Below, piece by piece: positions 35,720-44,400 of a stretch of DNA of 64,000 nt. The notes beneath the pieces were generated by a model. It saw nothing but the letters and a program-made list of their open reading frames with translations. It was not told the origin of the DNA and ran no database searches. The position numbers and the translations under genes were made by a program. Every line of letters begins with the position of its first letter. The first letter of the stretch is position 1. Location of the stretch: positions 1 to 64,000 of the forward strand of contig CACWNV010000006.1 in the NCBI GenBank assembly GCA_902762325.1, given 5' to 3'. The DNA is from an uncultured Prevotellaceae bacterium (GTDB taxonomy: Bacteria; Bacteroidota; Bacteroidia; Bacteroidales; Bacteroidaceae).

Positions 35720-36118
35720 TCATCAAAGTTATTGACAAAAACTTGTCGGGGAAAAGTGATGAAAGAGAAGTTAAAATCTGTAAAAACCGGCTTTTCACTC
35801 TTCATCCACCATTCTTCATTTTCCCATCGCTTAGGTTTCTCACCCTCATACCTTACCTTTGACCGTCCCAAAGGTCATGTTTGGTCGCATGAAACATAAC
35901 CTTTCACACGACGAAACATGGTCTTTCGCGCGGTGAAACCTTACCTTTGGCAAATTTATTTTTTGTAAACCGCCCGTTTACAGTTTAAAATCCGTGTAAC
36001 CATCTGTCAGACAACGCTTTACGAAAAACCTCAAAAATTGCCGTTTTTTCGACCGAGTGACCCTTTCGTTGTCAGTACCCCCCATTTTTTGGGGTCAAAA
36101 TTCGAATATTATTTGACA
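35720..36118. repeat. Dispersed ~400-bp noncoding repeat, copy 2, with 22-bp periodic core
   Basis: Same orientation and layout as copy 1 (10047-10444), within about one base in length. The core has units starting at 35835, 35857, 35879, 35901 and 35923, each exactly 22 bases; unit 35901-35922 is identical to unit 10228-10249 of copy 1, while others differ. The opening GACAAAAACTTGTCGGGGAA block is identical but the outer hairpin bases have changed. No conserved open frame. Confidence 0.85.
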
Positions 36119-36213
36119 AAATCCCGTTCTGTGCGAATGCGCAATGAAATGATGCCAGAGACATCGTGCCAAATGCATCAGATAGGAGCCGTTAGCAAAG
36201 ATGATGCTGTTAA

Positions 36214-36437
36214 GCATCAGACAATGGTAGCCAGCCATACAGCCGTGCTGTTATGTACGGCGAAATGGCTGGTATGAGATTACCCCCCAATATTCTAGCC
36301 TGCCTTTACGGTAGGCGACATGTTCTGCGTATGTCCCTTACCTACAGCAAGGTTTTATGTGTGTGGGTGTCTCCCTCACCAGCCATTTCGCCGTACATAA
36401 CAGCACGGCTGTATGGCTGGCTACCTTTGTCTAATGC
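36214..36437. repeat. REPIN-like element: two hairpins in perfect inverted orientation
   Basis: Arms 36226-36273 and 36378-36425 are exact 48-base reverse complements, extended outward with 10 of 12 matches, and separated by 104 bases. Each arm alone folds as CCAGCCAT / ATGGCTGG (8 bp), a symmetric 3x3 internal loop, GCCGT / ACGGC (5 bp) and a 10-base loop. The spacer contains a further GCCTGCC / GGTAGGC hairpin. Two inverted REP-like hairpins are the structure of a REPIN or small MITE. No target duplication is obvious. Confidence 0.8.
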
Positions 36438-36547
36438 CTCTGGCATTTCCTTCCCTTGCAACACGACACAATATTGAACACCTACGGCATTTCTTCCCTT
36501 GCAACACGACATAAAATCAAACGCCTACGGCATTTTCATTCATTAAG
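36437..36547. repeat. Short tandem repeat of 43-44 bases, 2.4 copies
   Basis: Units start at 36437, 36481 and 36524 (partial). The shared text is CCTACGGCATTTCTTCCCTT followed by GCAACACGACA and an AT-rich tail. It directly follows the inverted-hairpin element. Spacer-like unique segments are absent, so it is not a CRISPR array. Confidence 0.7.
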
Positions 36548-36715
36548 TACAAAACATGTCCTGTCGGATTTCCGAATCCTGTATTAAGAAGCTAATCATT
36601 TGCACTACCCATGACGGAATAACAAATTTGAGGCGGATATAAATAGTGTCTTTGATGGAATTGATGAGAATCACAGGTTTTTGAATCTTTATCAATAAAA
36701 AATGTCAGGTTGATG

Positions 36716-36747
36716 TTTGGACTTTTGACAAAGAGACCTTATCTTTG
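36716..36747 (+). promoter_or_regulatory. Consensus promoter of the pectin-locus regulator
   Basis: TTTG at 36716-36719, 20 bases, TATCTTTG at 36740-36747, followed by the ATG at 36786. It supports the start at 36786 over an upstream GTG. Confidence 0.8.
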
Positions 36748-36785
36748 CAGTGATTACGGAAAGAATCGCAACGAAAAGTCGAAAC

Positions 36786-39344
36786 ATGGAGAACCCTTTT
36801 AAGTTTGGAACAATTGTTGAAACATTCTTCGTGCTACTGTTGTGGCTATCCTTTGTCCCCATGACAGCACAGCCATTGTGCCATGTCACCTATTATGATG
36901 AGGAGGACGGGCTGCCACATGGTCATGTCACTCAGCTGCTGCAGGATGAGCAGGGGTTCATGTGGTTTGCTACATGGAACGGATTGTGCCGCTACGATGG
37001 ATATGAATTCAGGACATTCAAGCCGCAGGCGGGGGGAGGCTGTCAGATGACGACCGACCGCATACGAACCTTTGTGCAACGACCCGACGGCAACATCGTA
37101 TGCCGAGTGGACGAAGACTATTTCCTGTTCGACATTCATAACTACCAGTTCAGTAACATGGCGGTTGATGAGGCTGAGGCCGATTTGAAGAACTACCATA
37201 AGAGCCTGCTGCTTAAGAACGATAAGAACATCACTTGGAAGGATGCCTTCCATACTCAATGGACGCTCAGTGCCAACGGGCAGCTCACGTATCGTTGTCA
37301 GGACGGACAGGCTGGCGACTATCCGCTGGACATAAAGCTGAAGGATTTGTCGTTCGCATGTACCGACCGTCAGGGCAATCTGTGGGTGCTGGACAACTAC
37401 AACGGTGTTTATAAGTTGTGCACCGATATGCAGTACACTCACAGGTTGGCTATTGAGCCACAGGCTCAGGTGAAGTGCTTGTTTACTGACAGGCAGAACC
37501 GATGTTGGGTGGCAACGAAGGAGGATGGTGCCGTGCGCGTCTATCGTGATGGCAGTCATCTGTTGGGCTACTTAGGTTCTGACGGACGGTTACATCAGCA
37601 GTACACTCGCTTCGGGGCTTCCGTCTATAGCATATACCAGATGTCTGACGGCACATTGTGGTTCGGTACGAAGCCCGACGGTCTGTTCCGCTTGCGCGAG
37701 ACGGCGGTGGGTACGTTCCAGATCACTCACATGACCAACCTGCCCAACAATAATATATATAATATGGTGGATGATGGTCAGGGACGGCTCTGGGTGGCGA
37801 CGTTAGGAGGCGGGCTCTGCTATACTGATCAGCCGCAGGTTGACCAGCCTCGCTTCATGGTTCCTAAGAATTACCCGAAAGATGTTGCCCAGAAAGTGCG
37901 TTACCTGTTACTTCTTGAGGACGAACAGGTGCTGATGGCAGCTACCACAGAAGGACTCATCGTCACGAAACTTGAGCGCAATCCCGACCAGATGCACTTT
38001 CGTCTGCATCAGCGTGAAGCCGACCGTGCCCAGAGTCTGAGCAGCAGTGCTACGATGGATATCATGAAGAGCCTCGACGGACACCTGTATGTCAGCACAG
38101 AGAGCGGGGGCGTGAACCGTATTGACAGTGGCGACCTGCTGAGCGACAAGCTGACCTTCAGCCACTTCACCGCCAGAAACCACCTGTTGCCTACCGACGT
38201 AGTGCTTTCAATGACATCCATGGAACAGAACAAGATGATGGTGGTCAGTGGGCATCTGGTGAGTCTGGTTGATAGTACTGGCCACTACCGGCAGTTGGAT
38301 TCCCGCTATCTGGGTGCCGACTACCGCTTCAGCGATGCACACCCACAGCCGTTGTCTGACGGCCGCTGGCTGTTCGGACTGACTGACGGTGCTCTTGTCA
38401 CACGCATCAGTCAGAAGGTCGGTCAGATCTATCTGCCCAAAGTGGTGCTGACGGGGGTCTCTATCCAGGGTGGGGACGATGTCTGGGCCATAGCCCGTGC
38501 CGACACGCTGATGCTACGACCCAACGAGCGTAACATCACTCTCCACTTTTCCGCCATCGACTATCAGGCTGCCGATTGTATCAGCTATGCTTTCCGACTA
38601 CAGAAAGAGGGCAGGCGCGACACCACGCGGTGGAATTATATAGGCCACGACCGCTCTGTCACTTTGCTCGACCTGGAGCCAGGCATCTATCTCATGGCGG
38701 TGCGCTCCACGAATGCCGATGGAGAATGGCTGCAGAACCAACGGCTACTGACCATCGTGGTGAAGCCCGCTTTCTGGGAGTCAGCCTTGGGGCGTCTGCT
38801 CTTGGCACTGCTCATCGTGTGTATCATCAGTGCTGTTGTCTACACCTTATTATATATTAGGCGCATCAAACGCCAACAACACGAAACGCTGGAGAAGTAT
38901 CTGGCACTGATAGAGGTAAGAGATGAGAAGTCATGGTCGCACAGTACGGTGGAAGTGAATAGGGATATCGACGGAAGTGCAACGTCTCAAGACATCTCTC
39001 ACAAACCGCCTCTCGCTCCTGAGTTGGATCCTATTCTCCAGCGTGTGATGCAGTTTGTGGAAGAGAACATAGGCAACAGCGAGGTCAACATCGGCGATAT
39101 GGCATCGGCAGCAGCCATCAGTCGCAGCGGATTGCAGAGGAAGTTGAAACAGGCGATGGGCATCACCCCGCAAGACCTGCTTCGCGAAGCTCGCATCAAA
39201 CGAGCCTGCCAGCTGCTTCGCCAGACGGATAAGACCGTCTCGGAAGTTGCCTACTCGTGCGGCTTCTCTGATCCCAAGTACTTCAGCCGTTGCTTCAAGC
39301 AGACCATGAACCTTTCACCTACCGAGTATAAGGCACAAAGTTGA
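36786..39344 (+). CDS. Membrane-tethered sensor/AraC regulator (HTCS-like without kinase or receiver)
   Basis: An 852-residue protein. A signal/anchor segment (residues about 10-30) is followed by a periplasmic two-component-regulator propeller (GLPHGHVTQLLQDEQGFMWF and further repeats such as DGTLWFGTKPDGLFRL and DGQGRLWVATLGGGL) and a Y_Y_Y beta domain near 570-660 (ISYAFRLQKEGRRDTTRWNY). One transmembrane helix lies near 670-692. The cytoplasmic part goes straight to an AraC/XylS double HTH (about 760-850: NIGDMASAAAISRSGLQRKL ... VAYSCGFSDPKYFSRCFKQT). Bacteroidota HTCS regulators carry a histidine kinase and a receiver between membrane and HTH; both are missing here. It presumably senses pectin fragments and activates the two secreted pectin enzymes downstream. 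Confidence 0.88.
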   Translation: MENPFKFGTIVETFFVLLLWLSFVPMTAQPLCHVTYYDEEDGLPHGHVTQLLQDEQGFMWFATWNGLCRYDGYEFRTFKPQAGGGCQMTTDRIRTFVQRPDGNIVCRVDEDYFLFDIHNYQFSNMAVDEAEADLKNYHKSLLLKNDKNITWKDAFHTQWTLSANGQLTYRCQDGQAGDYPLDIKLKDLSFACTDRQGNLWVLDNYNGVYKLCTDMQYTHRLAIEPQAQVKCLFTDRQNRCWVATKEDGAVRVYRDGSHLLGYLGSDGRLHQQYTRFGASVYSIYQMSDGTLWFGTKPDGLFRLRETAVGTFQITHMTNLPNNNIYNMVDDGQGRLWVATLGGGLCYTDQPQVDQPRFMVPKNYPKDVAQKVRYLLLLEDEQVLMAATTEGLIVTKLERNPDQMHFRLHQREADRAQSLSSSATMDIMKSLDGHLYVSTESGGVNRIDSGDLLSDKLTFSHFTARNHLLPTDVVLSMTSMEQNKMMVVSGHLVSLVDSTGHYRQLDSRYLGADYRFSDAHPQPLSDGRWLFGLTDGALVTRISQKVGQIYLPKVVLTGVSIQGGDDVWAIARADTLMLRPNERNITLHFSAIDYQAADCISYAFRLQKEGRRDTTRWNYIGHDRSVTLLDLEPGIYLMAVRSTNADGEWLQNQRLLTIVVKPAFWESALGRLLLALLIVCIISAVVYTLLYIRRIKRQQHETLEKYLALIEVRDEKSWSHSTVEVNRDIDGSATSQDISHKPPLAPELDPILQRVMQFVEENIGNSEVNIGDMASAAAISRSGLQRKLKQAMGITPQDLLREARIKRACQLLRQTDKTVSEVAYSCGFSDPKYFSRCFKQTMNLSPTEYKAQS

Positions 39345-39353
39345 GGAATGTCC

Positions 39354-39425
39354 AGAGGTGGAGAAATCCACCAACAAGGTGGAAAAATGCGTCAAATCCG
39401 CATGTTGCTCCATTTTTCCACCTCT
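39354..39425 (+). promoter_or_regulatory. Competing hairpins between regulator and acetylesterase genes
   Basis: Three alternatives share segments. GGTGG (39357-39361) can pair with CCACC (39368-39372). AGAGGTGGA (39354-39362) can pair with TCCACCTCT (39417-39425). GGTGGAAAAATG (39378-39389) pairs perfectly over 12 bp with CATTTTTCCACC (39411-39422). It could be the regulator's transcript end or an attenuator-like switch. Confidence 0.5.
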
Positions 39426-39465
39426 CTTTGACGATATTTTGCACCATTCTTAATATGAATATAGT

Positions 39466-39473
39466 TAGTTTTG
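39466..39473 (+). promoter_or_regulatory. -7 element of the pectin esterase operon
   Basis: TAGTTTTG, 41 bases before the acetylesterase ATG at 39515. It argues against the longer reading frame that starts at 39341. Confidence 0.6.
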
Positions 39474-39514
39474 CAGCAGAAAACAATCAATACTCATTCA
39501 CTAATAACTGCAAA

Positions 39515-41401
39515 ATGAAAACAAAACTCTTAGGACTACTATTACCGGCACTGATGCTCTGCACCATGGTTGTCAGTGCCAAGAAGGTGCATACGCTGGG
39601 TGACTCCACCATGGCACCTTATGATGAATCTGCCACTGTTACCCGTGGCTGGGGTATGTACTTCGGCACCTTCCTTACAAATGGATGGACATCCATCAAC
39701 TATGCTAAGGGAGGACGTGACTCCCGAGGCGGCTACAATGAGTTGTGGCAGACCGCCAAGAAACAGGTGGAGGCTGGCGACTACGTCATCATCACCTTCG
39801 GACACAACGATGAGAAGAACCAGGGCATGGACGGCTACGAGCTGAAGGCTTACTACGAGAGCATTGGCGAAACCGCCAAGGCGAATGCCGTTGACCTGCG
39901 GGGAACTGTGCCCTCAAGAACGTATAAGGAATGTCTGGGAAAAATCGTAGATGAGGTAAAGGCTTTGGGTGCTACACCTATTATATGCTCACCCGTATGC
40001 CGCAGTTACATCGACGGTAATGGCAAGGTAAAGCGCAATGGGCGTCACGATCTGGGCGACTCGTTTTCGGTGATTACCGAAAACGGTATCAAAGAAAAGC
40101 AGAGCGTTCCTGCCGATGACCACACGATGGACTATCCCTACCATTCGAAGAAACTGGCTGAAGAAAAGGAGGCCTACTTCATTGACCTGACAACCGCCAC
40201 CAAAGACCTCTACGAGAGTTATGGCTCGGAGAGCAAGTGTCAGGCTCAACTGTTCGACGGCGAAGGTGCTACCCACTTCAATACCACGGGTGCATTGCTG
40301 GTTGCCCGCGAATGTGCCCGGCTGATGAAGGCTCAAGGCATTTTGGCAGATGCTATTGTGCTGCCCATCGACCTCAGCGTATCACCGGCAACCGGAGACT
40401 TCGGTGAGGCTTACAAAGGACAGACCCTGACCAAGGAGTTCACTGTCAACGGCTTCGGACTGTCACCCGAGGAGGGAATGGTGAGCATAACGGCTACGGA
40501 CGGCATTCTGCTGTCTACCGATAAGAAAGACTGGAAGCCGTCACTGACAGCCGACTATGTTTCATCTACGCTCATCAAGACTTTCTATGCACAGGTGACA
40601 TTGACGGAAAACGGTGACTTCAACGGAACCATCACCGTTGCTCAGGGTGACAAGAAAATCGAGATTCCCGTCAAGGCATCAGCTGTTGTGCTGGAGGGTG
40701 GAGCAGAGGTGCAGGTCTATTGGCGGTTGGAGAAGGATGAGAGCTATGTGCTGGACGGCCCTGCCAACGTCATTGCCGAGAACTTCAAAGGCATGTATGT
40801 GCAGCGTTATGCCAACCCGAATGCCAAGACGGTGTGGCCGGAGGAGACTGGGTTCGATGCCACGCGAAAGATGCAGCGCAACCTGATAGAAGGAGACAAC
40901 TGGCCTGCTGATGAGATTGACGACAATCCCGACCGCTACATAGAGTTCGGTATCAAGCCCAATGCGGGAAACGACCTGAACATTAACAATATATCATTCT
41001 ACCTGTGTGGAGCCGGTGGAAACGGTATGTGTGCCCATGTCTACTATTCTATCGACAACTTTGTCACCCGCACCACAATCTTCGAAGGTAAGAAGATGAC
41101 TGCCAACAACCCTGTGCTCGTCCAGAGCCAGCCCGTGCTTACCGTGAAGGATGGACAACAACTGCTGGTGCGCATCTATCCCTGGTACAATGGTGCCGCA
41201 ACAGGTAAGACGCTCTGCATCAGCGATGTCACCATCGGAGGCATGGCAGTCGACACCACCACAGCTATCCGTCAGATGAACAGCGGAAACACGATGACCA
41301 CCAGTTTTTTTACCCTTGACGGCTGTCAGCAGTCATCACCCCGTCGCGGACTGAACATAATCCGTATGGCTGACGGTCAGACAAAGAAAATAGTCTATTA
41401 A
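39515..41401 (+). CDS. Secreted SGNH acetylesterase, rhamnogalacturonan acetylesterase-like (CE12)
   Basis: A 628-residue protein with a signal peptide (about residues 1-22). The SGNH blocks are GDSTMAPY with nucleophile S31, G66 in KGGRDSRGG, N98 in TFGHNDEKN, and H254 in GATHFNTTGA. The usual aspartate three residues before the histidine is a glycine; D248 lies six before. Residues about 290-600 add an Ig-like and a beta-sandwich domain, and the end (GLNIIRMADGQTKKIVY) resembles the C-terminal tail of the next gene's product, probably a secretion/sorting signal. It would remove acetyl groups from pectin (rhamnogalacturonan). It precedes the pectin methylesterase by 23 bases. Confidence 0.82.
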   Translation: MKTKLLGLLLPALMLCTMVVSAKKVHTLGDSTMAPYDESATVTRGWGMYFGTFLTNGWTSINYAKGGRDSRGGYNELWQTAKKQVEAGDYVIITFGHNDEKNQGMDGYELKAYYESIGETAKANAVDLRGTVPSRTYKECLGKIVDEVKALGATPIICSPVCRSYIDGNGKVKRNGRHDLGDSFSVITENGIKEKQSVPADDHTMDYPYHSKKLAEEKEAYFIDLTTATKDLYESYGSESKCQAQLFDGEGATHFNTTGALLVARECARLMKAQGILADAIVLPIDLSVSPATGDFGEAYKGQTLTKEFTVNGFGLSPEEGMVSITATDGILLSTDKKDWKPSLTADYVSSTLIKTFYAQVTLTENGDFNGTITVAQGDKKIEIPVKASAVVLEGGAEVQVYWRLEKDESYVLDGPANVIAENFKGMYVQRYANPNAKTVWPEETGFDATRKMQRNLIEGDNWPADEIDDNPDRYIEFGIKPNAGNDLNINNISFYLCGAGGNGMCAHVYYSIDNFVTRTTIFEGKKMTANNPVLVQSQPVLTVKDGQQLLVRIYPWYNGAATGKTLCISDVTIGGMAVDTTTAIRQMNSGNTMTTSFFTLDGCQQSSPRRGLNIIRMADGQTKKIVY

Positions 41402-41424
41402 TACTAACTAATAATTATAATCTT

Positions 41425-44400
41425 ATGCAAAGAAAGAGTTTCTTTTCAAGTATGCTCGTTGCCTTTCTCATGCTGTTTCCCTTGTTGGTAGCAGGTCAGG
41501 AGAGTGGGCGGCTGGCAGAATGGAGCATGGAGGGTAGCGAGGAGATCGCTGCCACATGGTTCACGCAGGGCGGGGCTCCCTCGATAGCTCCCGATGAGTG
41601 TGTCGGCGACAAGGCCGACTATGTGCTGACTGGCTGGTCGGAAGGCCGCTACTGGCAGCTTTGTACAGGCTACCAGAACAAGGTGCTGCGTATAGAGAAC
41701 ACCGTAGCTAACGACATTAACGACTATACCGATGCCACACAGCATAATGTTTACTATGAGATTCAATTCCCCACAAAGGGCTTTAAGAACATTTCGCTGT
41801 CCTTTGCCTGTGCATACGGAAAGAATGAGGTGGCCAGTCTGGAAGCCGTGGTGTCAACCGATGGCGGCAAGACCTGGGTAGATGCCGGGAAATATGAGAC
41901 GATGGGTAACTGGTGGCTTTATCAGGACAATACCGTAAAGTTGTCTGCTAACAATAAGGACAAGGTCATCGTCCGCCTGATTGCAGGCAATGGATTTGCT
42001 TCGAACTGGAACCTCGACTATGTCATTATCAAAGGTGAGGCTGCCGAGGGAGGTCAGAGTGTTGACGAGGCAGGACTTACCGCAACGTGGCCCCTGAAAG
42101 AGGGTGCTGCCAGCAGCACAACGGCAAATGTCAGCAAGGACGGTATTTTCTCAGTGGCAGAGATGACGGTGGGCGACAAGCTGACCATGAACGGCACCCG
42201 CACCGACGGAGGCATCTGTGAGACAATGTTCCAGCCGATAGAACAGGCAGGAGGTCAGGATGATGCCAACGCTATCACCTTTACACTGAAGCCTAAGAAA
42301 GGCCTGAACATGACTCCGAAGAGCTTTGCCTTCCATGCCAGCAGGGTAGGAACCAACGGTGGTAACTTCGATGTTGTAGCCATCTCCAATGGTGTTGTGA
42401 CAGAACTGGCAAAGGATGAGCGTCCCCAACTGGTGAAGGAATCTCCCTATTTCACGGAATATAATTACGACTTGTCAGGTATATCTGCCACGGATGATGT
42501 GCTGAACGTGAAGATCTACATTCGCGGTGTGGCCACTAACAAGCAGTATGCCTTCAGCGACGTGGTCTATACTTGTGACGTGAAAGGTCAGATAGAGGAC
42601 ATCCCTGCTTACACGCTGGATGTGAAACTGGGTACAGAGGGAGCCGGCAAGGTTTCCACCAATCCCGCCGGCAACGAGTTTGATGAAGGTACACTGATCA
42701 CCGTCAGTGCTTCGGAGAACTTCGGCTATCACTTCACTGCATGGGTCGATGAGAATGGAGAAACCGTTTCAGAGGAGAATCCCTACAGCTTCGAGATAAT
42801 AGCTAACACCACGCTTGTGGCTACCTATACGAAGAACAATGTCTATGCACTGAACCTGAAGCGTTCAGAGGGTGTCAACGACAATCTTGTACAGTTTGCT
42901 CCCACAGGTAACATCGTGGACGGTGTACACTACTATGAAGAAGGAACCGATGTGAAACTGACTGCCATCAACAACCGCATACTGACCTTCACTGGATGGG
43001 AAGGCGATGCCACAGGTACGGAGCAGGAATGTGAGTTGAAGATGGACGGCGAGAAGAGCGTCACAGCCAACTTCTCGGCTGCTGACTATATCGTGGGCTG
43101 GGATCTCTACTACGATCAGCCTTCGAAAGACCGTGCCGCAGACTACAAGGCAGAATCAGACAATGCCGGTATGCTCTCTCTGCGCAATGCCGATGGTACG
43201 ACCACCAGCTGGCTTACCCGTGGCATCAACAACGGACAGGAGAACGGCAAGTATGCCGCCCGCATCTGGAAGTATCTCTCTGAGGAATGGTACTGGGAAA
43301 TCAGTTTCTCGTCCAAGGGCTATGAGAACCTCTTAATCTCGTCGTGCCTCGGCGATGACTACAACACCTATAGTGTGAACAACGTGGAATACTCAGTCGA
43401 TGGTGTGAACTTCACCAAGATTGGTGAGTTCAATCCTCCCGCACGCGGCTGGGATGGTCCGAAGGAGTTCAAGCTCCCCGAAGATGCCAACAATCAGGAT
43501 CGCGTGTATATCCGCTGGATGCCCGACCGTACGTCAGAGAAGGTGGGTGTCGCCAGTGACTACGACGGTACTTCCATCGCAGAAATCTTCGTACTGGCAG
43601 ACCTTGCCGGTGGTGCTGAACAAGTGGCAAAGCTGGTGAGCAGCAATCCAGCCGAAAGTGCCAACGATGTAAGTGCCAATGGTTCGGTGATACTGAACTT
43701 TGATAACAAGATTAAGGCTGGTGAAGGTGTCGCAACACTCGACGGCGAAGAGATTGCCCCAATCATCAGTGGCAAGAGTGCCATCTTCAAGTACAGTGGT
43801 CTGAAATATGCAACCGAATATACCTTCGAGATGCCTGAGGGCGTGCTTGTCAGCCGCAGTGGAAACAAAGTGGCAGCGACTACCATTCACTTCACAACCA
43901 TGGAGCGCAAGCAGCCAGAACAGCGACTGTACGATGCCGTGGTTGCCGCAGATGGATCGGGCGACTATACGAGTGTGCAGGCAGCCATCGATGCAGCTCC
44001 AGAGGGACGTGCCAAGCCTTGGCTCATCTTCATCAAGAACGGACAGTACAAGGAGCACGTGGACATTCCCAAGACGAAGCCTTACATGCACCTGATTGGT
44101 CAGGATCGTGACATGACTGTCATCAAGGACGACCGCATGGCGGGTGGTGAGAATGCACAGCATGTCAGCGTGGCTGCCACTGTGGTGGTGAATGCCAACA
44201 ACTGCTTCTTCGAGAACCTGACCATGGAGAATATCTACGGGCATGAGCAGCTGAACGGTCCGCAGGCTCTGGCGCTGAACACCATCGGTGACCGCATTGC
44301 CATGAACGGGGTAGCCCTGCTGTCTTATCAGGACACATGGATTACGACCTCCACTTCCAACAACCGCCACTATATCAGAAACTCAGTGATTGAGGGTGCT

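Noticed and set aside
36038..36477. Plus-strand open frames over the inverted hairpins (36038-36277, 36253-36477)
   Set aside because: They are created by the repeat itself, have no start context and no recognisable protein features.
36437..36547. Possible CRISPR array
   Set aside because: Only 2.4 repeats, directly abutting with no unique spacers, no cas genes in the window.
39341..39514. N-terminal extension of the acetylesterase
   Set aside because: It would overlap the regulator stop, run through a predicted promoter and put 58 unrelated residues before a clear signal peptide.
43534..44370. Long minus-strand open frame opposite the pectin methylesterase
   Set aside because: It is antisense to a strongly conserved catalytic domain, has no promoter or family motif and reflects codon bias of the real gene.
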